A stretch of 64,000 nucleotides of DNA from Anodontia alba (Eukaryota > Mollusca > Bivalvia > Lucinida > Lucinidae). This document shows, piece after piece, positions 47,992-58,094 of this stretch; positions within the stretch are counted from its first letter, which is position 1, and each line of letters begins with the position of its first letter. The translations under genes were made by a program, and so were the position numbers. The stretch covers positions 14,867,211-14,931,210 of the forward strand of contig OZ024821.1 in assembly GCA_964016985.1 (NCBI GenBank), in the 5' to 3' direction. Below the pieces are notes generated by a model. The model was not told the origin of the DNA, ran no database searches, and saw only the letters and a program-made list of their open reading frames with translations.

Positions 47992-49121
47992 TATCCCCGG
48001 CATACGAAGTATGCTAAGGGGGTATATAGTTTTTGTCTTTTCTGTGTGTCTGTCTGTCTGTCTGTCTGTTAACATTTATTTTGTGTCAAAGATTTCTCAA
48101 GAACTACTGTACCTAGAATCTTGAAATTTTGTACACATGACAAGTATGACTAGTTGTATTGTGGGAAAGAAAATAGGGGCTGTGGGGCCAGGTCCCTTGG
48201 AGTTATTTCCCTTTGTTATTCTGGCTACTTGTGTGTGAGTAAACATTTATTTTGTGTCAAAGATTTCTCAAGAACTACTTAACCTAGAATCTTGAAATTT
48301 AGTACACATGACAAGTATGACTTGTTGTATTGTGGGAAAGAAAATAGGGGCTGTGGGGTCAGGTCACTTAGAGTTATTTCCCTTTGTTCTGGCTATTTGT
48401 GTGTGAGTAAACATTTATTTTGTGTCAAAGATTTCTCAAGAACTACTGTTCCTACAATCTGGAAATTTTGTACATATGACAAGTATGACTAGTTGTATTG
48501 TGGGAAAGAAAATAGGGGTCATGGGACCAGGCCCTTAGAGTTATTTCCCTTTGTTGTTCTGCCTATTTGTGTGAGATTTCTCAAGAACTACTATACCTAG
48601 AAACTTGAAATTTTGTACACATGACAAGTATGACTAGTTGTATTGTGGGAAAAAAATAGGGGCTGTGGGGCCAGGTCCCTTAGAGTTATTTCCCTTTGTT
48701 GTTCTGGCTATTTATGTGTGAGTAAACATTTATTTTGTGTCAAAGATTTCTCAATAACTACTGTACCTAGAATCTTGAAATTTTGTACACATGACAAGTA
48801 TGACTAGTTGTATTGTGGGAAAGAAAATAGGGGTTATGGGACAAGGCCCTTAGAGTTATTTCCCTTTGTTGTTCTGGCTATTTGTGTGTGAGTTAACATT
48901 TATTTTGTGTCGAAGATTTCTCAAGAACTACTCTACCTAGAATCTTGAAATTTAGTACACATGACAAGTATGACTAGTTGTATTGTGGGAAAGAAAATAG
49001 GGGCTGTGAGATCAAGTCACTTAGAGTTATTTCCCTTTGTTGTTCTGGCTATTTGTTTGTTATCACTGATGACCATGGCCGGGGGTATTAGTGAGCATAT
49101 GCTCACTTCATGGTCTAGTTG
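47992..49121 (+). mobile_element. Hairpin-ended tandem-array element E4, innermost
   Basis: Begins ATCCCCGGCATACGAAGTAT GCTAAGGGGGTATATAG (hairpin CATACGAAGTATG) followed by a CTGT microsatellite. Ends GGCCGGGGGTATTAGTGAGC ATATGCTCACTTCATGGTCTAG (hairpin GTGAGCATATGCTCAC). Interior: six units of about 150-190 bp sharing AAAGATTTCTCAAGAACTAC, ATCTTGAAATTTTGTACACA, TGACAAGTATGACTAGTTGT and GAGTTATTTCCCTTTGTT. The outermost bases TATCCCCGG / CCGGGGGTA are inverted. Confidence 0.85.
48043..48072. repeat. (TCTG)n microsatellite in E4
   Basis: TGTGTGTCTGTCTGTCTGTC TGTCTGTTAAC, placed just inside the 5' hairpin. The corresponding place in E1a holds CCGTCC repeats and in E2 GTTTGC repeats. Confidence 0.85.
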
Positions 49122-49269
49122 ATCCAGTTCAAAAGGAGAGTAACTGAAATTTTACAGGCTGTCAGATGCCACATTTTATGATTATATTAATACCATGTAT
49201 CAATTTATTCAACCTTCCTTGGATAAAAGATATCTATTTTTGAGGAATATGGAGCTGTTTAAAAAAGAA

Positions 49270-49830
49270 AAATCTTAAAATGACCTATCCTCTTAGACCC
49301 ACACAGAAATGTTCTTCTTATGCTCCTGTACCGAAATTGCTCAAATGGTCCCCTCAGCTGAACAAAATGGCCACCAGAGCTAAAAATAGAAAAATCTTTA
49401 AAGGACATCTCCTCATAGGCCAGTTGCCCAATTTCAAAATAATTTCACATAAGTGTTCCTTTTGTGCTCTTTTACCAAAATTGCTAAAATGGTTCTGCTC
49501 CACTGAACAAAAAAATTTTAAACAACATCTACTTCAAGGCCAATTGCCCGATTTCAAAATAACTTCACAGAAATGTTCCTCTTATGCCACTTTACCAAAA
49601 TTTCTAAAATGGTTCCGTTCTGCTGAACAAGATAGCTGCCAGAGTAAAACCTAGAAAAATCTTTAAACAACCTCTTAGGCCATTTTCCCGATTTTAAAAT
49701 AGTTTCACAGAAATTTCCTCTTGAGCTGCTTCACCAAAATTGCTAAAATGGTTCCACTCCAATGAACACGATAGCCTCTAGAGCTAAAAATAGAAAAAAA
49801 AAAACAACATCTTTAGTCCTCATCTCTTAA
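49270..49830 (+). repeat. E3 tandem array, right block
   Basis: Units at about 49310, 49440, 49560 and 49690 with CTGAACAAAATGGCCACCAG / GAACAAGATAGCTGCCAGAG and TTTCAAAATAACTTCACAGA. Continues the array interrupted at 47765. Confidence 0.85.
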
Positions 49831-50186
49831 ACCAGTGACCCCATCACTTTTACAAACTGTAACACCTTGAGCTCAGGTGAGCGATCCAGGGTCTTGTGGC
49901 CCTCTTGTTTAATACATGGGAATAACCACTTAAGGTAACAGCCAAGTAGATATGAATATTTATCTGTGTATCTGTGTACATGGGTTTAACCCTAATTTTG
50001 TATTAGTTTCCATGGACTGCATGCTTGCTTACTGTGGTACATAAGTAACTTTATAAATTAACTGTATGTATACAACAAAAGATAACTGTTCAACAGATTA
50101 ATGTAAATAAAAGGTGCCTACTTTTTTGTTCATATTTTTATTCCCATTACTGACAGGACCTGTGTCTGTTACATATAATGTAAATA

Positions 50187-51494
50187 TGGGGGACAATAAA
50201 AAAGTTCTCAGCCCCTGTACTTTGGGAATGACATAGAGCAGAAGTTGTTTCTCAATATAATCTCCCTTTGATTTAAACATATTTTATTTCATAAACTCAT
50301 AGTACAGTTTTTCATATAAATGCACCATCTCCCTTTGCCTCGATGCACTTTCTCCAATGCTGTTCCCTTCAAAATAGAAACCTTCTTCCTGGTCCTCCAT
50401 ACTCATCAACAGCATCTATGACGCCTTCATTGCTTCCAAAATCCCTATCACAAAGGTTAGTTTTCAGATTCAGATAGGTCTGAATGGGCTAAATCTGGAG
50501 AATAAGGGGAATGAGGAAGTACCTCAAAACTGCATTTAGTTGCAGCAGCCATGGCAACTAGAGAGGTGCAGGTTGGTGCATTATCTTGCAAGAACAGAAC
50601 ACCTTGAATCAACTTTCCTCTTTTTTTCTTCACAATGTCCTGATGCAGTTACCTCAGTTCTTCTGCATAATATGAACTACCGGTATTTGTCATGCTTCTT
50701 TCCACAAGGTAATCCACCATAATGTCCTGACCATCCCAAAAGATAGAGACCATCACCTTCCCTGCTGAAGAAACTATTTAATACATAGGAGAGGGTGAGC
50801 CAGGGTGCTTCCATTGCATACTCTGCTTTTTGGCCTCAGGATCCAAGTCTCATTTTGGTCACAACTCAATGCATAAATTCCTCAGGGTCATCATCATAGG
50901 GAGACAGGAGATACTTAGATATATCAAGCCTGCTCTTCCTGTGATCTTTGGTCAATATTCTGGGAACCCATCTAGCCGAGACCTTGGACATCCCTAAGAT
51001 ATTGGTCAAGATAGACTGAACTGCCCCAGAACTTATGCATATTTGTCTAGCTATATCATGCAGGCTTCTTCTCCTGTCACACTTGATTAGACTGGGCACA
51101 AGCTCAACGTTTTCATCTGTAGTAGCCTCTTTAGGGCCCCCAGACTGTTCATAATCCTCCATGATTTCCCTCCTCCAGCAGCCCATTTCTTCACCATGCT
51201 GGAAGAAGGGGACATCCCCAAGGGTTTCAGTGAAGTCATCATGAGTTTCCTTTGTGGACATGCCCTTCTTACAGAAGTACTTTATAACTGCTCTAACTTC
51301 AACTTTGTCCATTTTCTCAGTTTAACATACCCTTCCCCTGTTTGCAGCGAACTCCTAATGAAATCAATAGCTTTGAAGTTTTATTCTTTCTACCAAAGAC
51401 ATTGAATAAGATAAAATATTTTATCAGTTGATGGGGTTTCATTTCACTTTATTCATTCTAAGTATATCCGGCCGAGAACTTCTTGATGGTACCC
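50187..51494 (-). mobile_element. Mariner-like transposon, broken, minus strand
   Basis: Inverted ends of about 28 bases: GGGGGACAATAAAAAAGTTC at 50189 and (complement) GGGTACCATCAAGAAGTTCT at 51494, each followed by CGGCC/CAGCC, with TA outside. The N-terminal transposase frame is 51312-50866. After it, shifted frames give NETWI (first catalytic Asp region altered), LFLQDNAPTCTS and HSPYSPDLAHSD; 34 residues lie between the last two catalytic Asp, the mariner D34D spacing. Distinct from the 13109 mariner by TIR and protein sequence. Inactive. Confidence 0.88.
50866..51312 (-). pseudogene. Mariner transposase N-terminal part (DNA-binding domains)
   Basis: 148 codons from ATG 51312. First HTH: VRAVIKYFCKKGMSTKETHD; GGPKEATTDENVELV linker; second HTH: RRSLHDIARQICISSGAVQS; then SARWVPRILTKDHRKSR and DDDPEEFMH before a stop. 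The next conserved block lies after the stop in another frame, so the enzyme is truncated before its catalytic domain. Confidence 0.88.
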
Positions 51495-51499
51495 TACAG

Positions 51500-52240
51500 T
51501 TTATGATATTAATTTTTTATATGGAATTTAACAGTCAAAGACATGATTGAGACAAGATAAAATTCTGAAACTGGATCCAGTCATGTAAAGGGAATAAAAT
51601 ATTACAGGCAAAACTTGGTAGTTTTATTTTAAGAACTTCAGCAAATATGTAGCAAAACATCATATAATTAGCTGTCTACTAATGTTATATGCCTGCTGTT
51701 AATAATTCACTTAAAAGAGTTTTGTATAACTGTTCATAAAGAATAAATAAATGTTTCCCAACAATAAATTGATGTTATTTTGTACATATGTGAAATACAT
51801 GAACAAGAAAAAAAAAGTTTTAACATCCAGAAAAAGAGTTTTTACTGTTTTGTTTATTCTGTTTTGTCAGACATAAATTGACAAAATAGTCAGTATGATG
51901 TAATAAAATCTTTTTTCCTATATGTGCCCATGTTTTACAAAAAGTGATGGGGTCAAAAAAGTCCTTTGCTGTGACAATTTGTTGCCATTTTCTGGCAATA
52001 AATTTGACCCTTGCTACTGAAGATGATGAATCTCCTAATTTTCTATACTAATAGCTGAATAAAAAAAAAGAATATTTAAAGGAATGAGATAGGAAATGGT
52101 TATTTAGTGTTCTGCTTATTTAATTAATGGATAACATATACATGTACATAACAACCAAAATTCTTCCGATTTAGCTCCTTATTATCACACAAGATTCGAT
52201 CAAATTTTGCTCTAAATGCATCCATAGTTACACTGGAGAT
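51500..52240. other. AT-rich spacer, no gene seen
   Basis: Nothing beyond short A and T runs. GGGGTCAAAAAAGTCCTTTG at about 51950 could be a decayed mariner-like end but has no partner. Confidence 0.4.
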
Positions 52241-52371
52241 TGCCATTTCTATTTACCTGTGGCGTCACTCACTCACAACAATAACTATAAGTCTGAGGCC
52301 ATTAGCTATTCGGAATTTTCAAGTGATAATTTTAAGCTTTTTTTCCGTAAATATTGCGAAGAGGACTCAAA

Positions 52372-52473
52372 ATGTCAAATGCAGATACTTTATATTCAAT
52401 TGGCTATAACTTCGATCTGGAATTGCTGGAAGAAATAATGGCACATGAGGACTCGAGGAATGGTGTGATTGTG
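52372..52473 (+). CDS. Zinc-finger gene exon 1 (putative)
   Basis: ATG in the context CTCAAAATGT. Encodes an acidic, Leu-rich stretch (NFDLELLEEIMAHEDSRNG). The donor GTGGTAAGTT is strong. No known domain. It is joined to exon 2 only by phase and a good acceptor, with a 2681-base intron that contains the left inverted-repeat arm. Confidence 0.5.
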
Positions 52474-55424
52474 GTAAGTTGCGAAGAAGTGAACAAGACA
52501 GAAGGAAATGTATGTTGTAGAAGTTCTGACTTGACTATCCCCTGCGTTGAAAGATCTAACTCTGAATCACGTTTTAATCCATAAATATCACACCTACCAA
52601 ACGAATGAATGCGTAACCATCGGCGAAGAATGTGAAACAATTAGATCGACATCCGGTTAGGGATTCGATGACTCAAAAAGGTAAGTAAACTTTGCATTTT
52701 CTGTGTTTCATGAGCGATATAAATGTTGTCAGGAAACAATTTAAAAAATGGGGAATTACATTCAACTGCCAATTGATATCGGGGTCTGTGGAGGAAATCT
52801 CAGACCACCTACTTCACGCATATTGGCTGAATTATTTTTCGTGTGCTGAAGGTGTACCGAAAAGCATAGAAAACACGTGGTAATTTGTGGTGTTTTTGTC
52901 CTTTATTTAATTTTGCGCTTTGCTAGATGTTCAACATATCATCATGCACACACGACAGACACATGTGGTTATTTGTGTAATGGCTATTTTGGTTGTCAAT
53001 GCAGCATTGTCAAAAAATCGCCACGGGAAGGGTTGCGCATAAGATCTATATAAATAAAACTTACAGCTATAAAGTGGGTCTGATTTCACCTCCACAGCTC
53101 CAGTATCACACGAAGCTTGCTCTATGGAACCACTTTTAGCCAATCTGATAAGCAGTGCACTGTTGATTCGGAAATAACAGTATTTTACGGAAACCTCTTC
53201 AATCTCCAGAATCCTGGTGTATAATGACTGTTACACAGTGTTTTTGTTTTCACATCGATTCAATGCCCCTGTAGTTGTCTGAAATGAAATTTAACAGGTT
53301 TTGGATTTTTTTATTTTTGCAAAGAAGTGCCAAATTAATCTGCATATTTTTTGCATATTTTTAGATTGTCTGGTTGAGAATGATGACAAAATGAGAAAAA
53401 CACACTGTGTGTTCCCTTTTTAAATGCCAGAATCTTACTACAATAACAGATGGTCCAATTATGATTTGTAAATTATCGTGAAATCATCAGATGCAGAAAA
53501 TTATGGTGATAAAAGCTTTTCTGGACAAGGCCATTGACATACTGGATTTCAAGCTTATTTGACTGAATGGAGCATCAATTCATGAATCAGCGGTCATTAT
53601 TTGCTTCTGTAGAAAACAAAAAGGCCAGTTTGCGTTTCGTAATGGCGTATAACCTTTTATCATTTTTCTATGGTTAAGCATTGGAGAGCCCAGTTAAGCA
53701 TTAAAAACTCGATGCATGTGTAGAAATGCGGCAAAGTGAAGTATAAATGATAATATATTTGCAAGAATATAGCATGCCTGTTTGACAAATCTAGCTTGTC
53801 CTGACCTTTTAGTTTGTGGTTCAGACACTAGATTACAGATCCAAGGGTTTCTGGTTCGATCGCCGGTTAGGGCAGTCGAAGGGAATACTTTCTAACAGGT
53901 CTTAGTCACTTCATATTTCAATTGAAAACAAATTATTTGTATCTCTGACTTTAAAAGTGATGGTTTATTTAGACTCAGACGTTGTAATTCATTTGATCTG
54001 TGCATATTGTAAATATCTTGTACCGAGTTCAGGCTTACTGTTATTCGTTGCCTATTACAGATATTTAATTTATGAGCTGGAAGACTTCCAAGCAAACTCA
54101 ACAACTAATTTAGAAATGGTTTATCCATAATGTCCACTGAGAGTTTGCTTTGGGTTCCCGTAATTGCAATGTTATTGTTCACTGTTATGTACATGTGCTT
54201 TTTTTTTTTTTATCTATATGCGTGTGTCCAGGCAGAACTAAGTTGGTATCTGCTCATTTTTTATTTTTTTATTTTATTTTATTTTTTTTTTCGAATCACA
54301 TTTGAAGTTTTATTGACCTCATTATCCAGGGCGGGGATGGGACTGTCTTAATTCGCTGGTTACATAGGCTGGAGGCCAGCATTTAGTGTTCAGGTCACCT
54401 AAAAATCAAGATTGCACCTCCAAAATACCCAGTGTATCCGCAAACCTCTCACAAAAAGTTTTATGTTTTAGCTTATCCCCAAAATATTACCAATATTTAT
54501 CTTTAGCTTACCTCTAAGATATTACCTATGTCACTTCTGGTTTAGTTTATTTTATCTATTTAGTGATAGGATTCGTAATATGCTTTGAACTGCGTCTTGT
54601 GTTCACCACACCTAAAAAACTAGATTGCACCCCATAAATACCAGGTACACCCACAAAACCCCCACAAAAAGTTGTGTGCTTTAGCTTATCCTCAAAATAT
54701 TCCCAATGTTTACCTTCATTTCTGGTTTACATTATTTCACCTACCGGTATATACTTATAGTATTTGTAACATGCTTTGAGCCGTTTCTAACAGTATTCTT
54801 TTTTTTACTATAATGGCACTAAACCGTTGCACAGCAAAATATCATCGTTAAACTGAGTGAAGTAGCTTCTGATATGGGTTCTTGCAGATTCTAACAACAC
54901 TTCAAAACAATAATTAATGGTAGTCCCTAAAAATAGCCAGTGTTAGAAGTAATCCAAAAATATTTTTAAATGGCTCTTACCTCCAAAATTGTATTTTTTC
55001 TCAGAAATCCAAAACATAGTAAAATTCAAAATTCTAAACCCAAAATAGTCCCAGCTAAATGTAACAGGCAAATTTCTAAAAACACCCACCCCGCCCTGGG
55101 TTCATCACTTTTTTGTTTAAGATCACCTTTTTTTTACTGTATTTTTTGTTTTAGGTGGCGGATGCAAATCAAACGGTTAGAAGCTACAAATGCGACATCT
55201 GTCAGAAAAAATTTTCAAAGCTGTATTATCTTAGAAGGCACATCAGCTACAACCATGGATGGGACGGGGGTAAAAAGTGTCAGTTTTGTTCCAGCAAGTT
55301 CCGAAACAAGTCTAACCATAAAAGACACGAAGACGAAGTGCACAAGGGAAGAGAGAAGTACATATGCAAAATGTATAACAATTCTTTCGCAACAAGATAT
55401 CAACTATTAGTCAGCGTTACATAA
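52372..55424 (+). CDS. Small two-exon C2H2 zinc-finger protein
   Basis: Join 52372-52473 and 55155-55424, 123 residues. Exon 1 (34 codons, MSNADTLYSIGYNFDLELLE...) ends at donor GTAAGT; exon 2 starts after TTTGTTTTAG, both in phase 0. Exon 2 holds finger 1 (C47-x2-C50-x12-H63-x4-H68), finger 2 (C76-x2-C79-x12-H92-x4-H97) and a broken third finger in which the second Cys is Tyr (CKMY) and the His pair is missing before TAA. Two fingers joined by a non-canonical linker could bind nucleic acid. The third finger's decay and the abrupt end, 18 bases before an inverted-repeat arm, suggest truncation. The alternative is two unrelated exons. Confidence 0.55.
52985..53283 (+). pseudogene. Left-arm copy of the 107-codon ORF, broken
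   Basis: Aligned with the right-arm ORF it starts ATGGCTATTTTGGTTGTCAA and ends GCCCCTGTAGTTGTCTGA, but small deletions after GGGAAGGG and after AAATAA, and other changes, shift the frame and add stops. Confidence 0.6.
53820..53880 (+). repeat. tRNA-like segment in the left arm
   Basis: TTTAGTTTGTGGTTCAGACA, CTAGATTACAGATCCAAGGG and TTTCTGGTTCGATCGCCGGT keep a box-B-like GGTTCGATC; box A is poor. The complement is at 55660-55722 in the right arm. Probably a SINE head copied with the arm, not a tRNA gene. Confidence 0.45.
54086..55154. other. Loop of the inverted repeat, non-coding part
   Basis: T-rich low-complexity stretches at 54200-54215 and 54250-54293. Then a two-copy direct repeat (see 54383). 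No exon except the zinc-finger exon at the right end. Confidence 0.6.
54383..54790 (+). repeat. Direct repeat of about 210 bp, two diverged copies
   Basis: GTTCAGGTCACCTAAAAATC AAGATTGCACC at 54389 against GTTCACCACACCTAAAAAAC TAGATTGCACC at 54600. Both continue with CACAAAAAGTT, TTTAGCTTATCC, CAAAATATT, ATTCGTAATATGCTTTGA / TTTGTAACATGCTTTGA. Lies in the loop, before the zinc-finger exon. Confidence 0.85.
55155..55424 (+). CDS. Zinc-finger gene exon 2 (two C2H2 fingers)
   Basis: Starts VADANQTVRSYKCDICQKKF after a long pyrimidine tract and TTTTAG. Fingers YKCDIC...H-x4-H and KCQFC...H-x4-H are intact, including the F and L/S core positions. This exon is the strongest evidence of coding outside ODR4. 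Another + frame (54970-55410) overlaps it out of phase and is a shadow. Confidence 0.8.
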   Translation: MADANQTVRSYKCDICQKKFSKLYYLRRHISYNHGWDGGKKCQFCSSKFRNKSNHKRHEDEVHKGREKYICKMYNNSFATRYQLLVSVT

Positions 55425-55442
55425 GATTTCTGTCTATGACTG

Positions 55443-56947
55443 GTCTTCTAGCTCATAAATTAACTGTAATAGGCAACAAATAACAGTAAACCTAAACTCG
55501 GTAGAAAATATTTACAATATGCACAGATATAACAAATTACAATGTCTGAGGCTAAATAAACCATCACATTTACAGACAGGGATACAAATAATTTGTTTTC
55601 ATGTGTAGTTTGGAGTGACTTAGACCTGCTAAATAAGTATATCCGTCGATTGCACTAACCGGCGATCGAACCAGAAACCCTTGGAGCTGTACTCTAGCAT
55701 CTGAACCACAAACCAAAATGTCAGGACAGGCTAGACTTGTCAAACAGGCAAGCTAGACTTGCAAATATATTATCATTTGTACTTCAGTTTGCCGCATTTC
55801 TACACATGCATCGAGTTTCTAATGCTTAAACGGGCTCTCCAATGCTTAACCATAGAACAATGATATCAGGTTATACACTATTATGAAACACAAACTGGCC
55901 TTCTTGTTTTCTACAGAAGCAAATAATAACCTCTGATTTATGAATCGATGCTCCATTCGGTCAGATAAGCTTAAAATTCAGTATTTCAATGGCCTTGTTC
56001 AGAAAAGCTTTTTCCTTCACCATAACTTTCTGCATCTGATGAATTCACGACAATCTGTTATTGTAGTAAGATGCTGGCATTTACAAAGGGAACAAACGGT
56101 GTGTTTTTCTTTTTTGGTCATCAAATTCTTCAACCAGACAATCTAATGCTTAACCAGCAAAAAATAGGCAGATCAGCACTTCTTCGCAGAAATAAAAAAA
56201 AAAACAAAACCTGTTAAATTTCATTTCAGACAATTACAGGGCCATTGAATCGATGTGAAAGCACAAACACTGTGTAAAAGTCATTATACACTATGATTCT
56301 GGAGATTGAAGATGTTTCCCTATGATACCATGTTATTTCCAAATCAACAGTGTACTGCTTATCAGGTTGGCTAAAAGTGGCTCTGTAGAACAAGCTTCGT
56401 GTGTTCCTGAAGCCGTGGAGTGAAATCAGACCCGCTTTATAGCTGTAAGTTTTGTTATTATTTATATAGATCTTATGTGCAACTGTCCATTTTCGACCCT
56501 TCCCATGGCGATTTTTCGACAATGCTGCATTGACAACCAAAATATCCATTACACAAATAACCACATGTCTATCGTGTGTGCGTGATGATATGTTGAACTT
56601 CTAGCAAAGCGCAAAATTAAATTAAGGACAAAAAACACCACAAATTTCCATGTGTTTTCTATGCCTTTCGATACACCTTCAGCATGCGAAAAAGCCAATG
56701 TGCATGAAGTAGATGGTCTGAGATTTACTCCAAAGACGCCGATATCAATAGGCAGTTGAATGTAATTCCCCGTTTTTTAAATAATTTCCTCAAAACATTT
56801 ATATCGCTCATGAAACACAGAAAATGCAATGTTTGTTTACCTTTTTGAATCATCAAATTCCTAACCGGATGTCGATCTAATTGTTTCAGGTTCTTCATTG
56901 ATGGTTACGCATTCATTCGTTTGGTAGGCGTGAATATGCTACAACTG
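55443..56947 (-). repeat. Right arm of the large inverted repeat
   Basis: Complement of 52585-54085. Begins GTCTTCTAGCTCATAAATTA and ends GTTTGGTAGGCGTGAATAT. Holds a preserved version of the small ORF (56226-56549). Starts 18 bases after the zinc-finger stop codon. Confidence 0.92.
56226..56549 (-). CDS. Unrecognised 107-residue ORF in the right arm
   Basis: From ATG 56549 to TGA 56226, beginning MDILVVNAALSKNRHGKGRK with a short hydrophobic N-terminus that could be a weak signal peptide, then WTVAHKIYIN, a Tyr/Phe-rich middle (SLFYRATFSQPDKQYTVDLE) and FNGPVIV at the end. The frame extends upstream to 56564 without another ATG. I do not recognise a family. The homologous left-arm copy is broken, so either this copy is kept by selection or it is open by chance. 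Confidence 0.35.
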   Translation of the reverse strand: MDILVVNAALSKNRHGKGRKWTVAHKIYINNNKTYSYKAGLISLHGFRNTRSLFYRATFSQPDKQYTVDLEITWYHRETSSISRIIVYNDFYTVFVLSHRFNGPVIV

Positions 56948-56999
56948 AATGAAGTAAGAAAACAATATCACTAACAACAAAGGGTGTTTACACGAACAT

Positions 57000-57200
57000 A
57001 AAAGAAAGTGAAGGAATGATGTCACAGCTTTATACTGGTTACCGCATTCGCTATGTATTTATCGATAAGCGGGGAACCATACTGAAATATGGCATTTCAC
57101 TTGACAAGGTTCCCGATTTTATGATAAAACAAATCACCATATGGTCAATAGATACTGTGCTTTTCAACTGGAATAGATATTTTATTGTATTATGTTGAAA
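57000..57200 (+). other. Possible small ORF just outside the right arm
   Basis: A frame starting at ATG 57016 reads MMSQLYTGYRIRYVFIDKRG, TILKYGISLDKVPDF and then a hydrophobic end, stop at 57196-57198. Composition is protein-like but there is no known motif and no splice context. Reported as seen, not asserted as a gene. Confidence 0.2.
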
Positions 57201-58090
57201 ATTATCGGGTCTTACATGGTTCCGATCTCATTCCTTTAAGTCTTCTGAGTCAGGTGGTGAAAACCCATATTAAAAGTTATTGAGGTTTTAAGATTTGTAT
57301 CTCATTTATATTCATGAGGAACCAATGACATTTATACTGATTCTTAAGAATGATTTATTAAACCCTTTAAAATGTTTGAAAATATCATTACGTGTTCCTG
57401 TTTCCTATACATTTTAAGTTATAGCACTTTGTAGGCTAAATATTCAGATGAAATTTCGTGATATTTTTCTGTTTTTCACATAAACCGAGATTAAACAGTG
57501 AATTCAATTTGTCTGAATTCAGACCTTATTCTCTATGGAAAAAAAAAAACAAAAAAAAAAACTTGTTTTAAATGTTGTCTGCTTTTATTTATTGATAGCA
57601 GGTAAAAGTTGATGCTTTCCTCTTTGGAACCTTTCTAATGTGCTTGTGCAAAATTGGATTCCTTTAATAAACAAAACGATTTCACAAATTATTTATGTAG
57701 ATTTACAGACAACTATTGAAACAAATGCTTCATTTATTCAGAATTCCGGAAACAATCTAATTCATCCCTTTATGTAGTATGATAAAAAGGGATTATCAGG
57801 CAGGGTCAGAAATTATGTGACTATTCATGTGATGTTCATACAGTGTATTCATAAATATACCCAACAAAAATAAAAAGTTTACACTTTTTCTTGTGCAGTT
57901 TTATCAAAATTATTTTTTCTTTTTAATAATAAGGCATATTAACTTACATTTACCAGAAATCCAACTGCAAAATATACAGAAGTATAGTGTAATAGTTGGC
58001 TAAGGTTCTTTATGTTAAATACATATGGGCCACATGAAGCAAAAACACTGCCTTAATTCTGGTCATTTGGTGAATATGCTCCAGGTGGGT
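57200..58090. other. Spacer, nothing supported
   Basis: AT-rich, with an A-rich run at 57540-57562 and one TGTTGTCTGCTTTTATTTATT word near 57575, a possible end of a decayed P2 copy. Confidence 0.4.
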
Positions 58091-58094
58091 ATCA

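Larger units (their letters stand above)
47766..49266. mobile_element. Foldback element with about 140-bp inverted arms, nested in E3
   Basis: 47768-47910 (TTCATATTCCTCAAAAAATA ... AAATGTGGCACCTGACAGCC ... GAACTGGATGAA) is the complement of 49125-49265 (GATCCAGTTCAAAAGGAGAG ... GGCTGTCAGATGCCACATTT ... TGAGGAATATGGAGC). Next to the left arm is a separate hairpin at 47911-47985 (GAAATGATTTTTATCGTATC against GATATACCATAAAAATCATT). The rest of its interior is element E4. Confidence 0.85.
46853..49915 (+). mobile_element. Hairpin-ended tandem-array element E3 (outer shell)
   Basis: Begins AGCATACCTGAGCATAATGT GCTCAAGGTGAGCTGTTGCG ATCA, the same plan as E1a. Ends GCTCAGGTGAGCGATCCAGG GTCTTGTGGCCCTCTTGTTT with a GGGTC/GGCCC hairpin. 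Interior units of about 125 bp at 46915-47765 and 49270-49830 share AATTTCACAGAAATGTTCCT, CCAAAATTGCTAAAATGGTT and GAACAAGATGGCCACCAGAG. Split in the middle by a foldback element that carries E4. Confidence 0.75.
52585..54085 (+). repeat. Left arm of a large inverted repeat (about 1.5 kb)
   Basis: Runs from ATATCACACCTACCAAACGA to ATTTATGAGCTGGAAGAC and pairs with 55443-56947. Matching landmarks: GACATCCGGTTAGGG, TTTCATGAGCGATATAAATG, AATCGCCACGGGAAGGGT, GGTTCGATCGCCGG, GTTATTCGTTGCCTATTACA. The arms differ by many substitutions and small indels, so the duplication is not recent. No family member elsewhere in the window. Confidence 0.92.

Noticed and set aside
49280..49654. 124-codon frame with repeated KMATRAKNRKIFK-like units
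   Set aside because: Translation of the E3 tandem array.
54970..55410. 146-codon plus-strand frame overlapping the zinc-finger exon
   Set aside because: Out of phase with the C2H2 reading frame, which has the intact Cys/His spacing and a splice acceptor.
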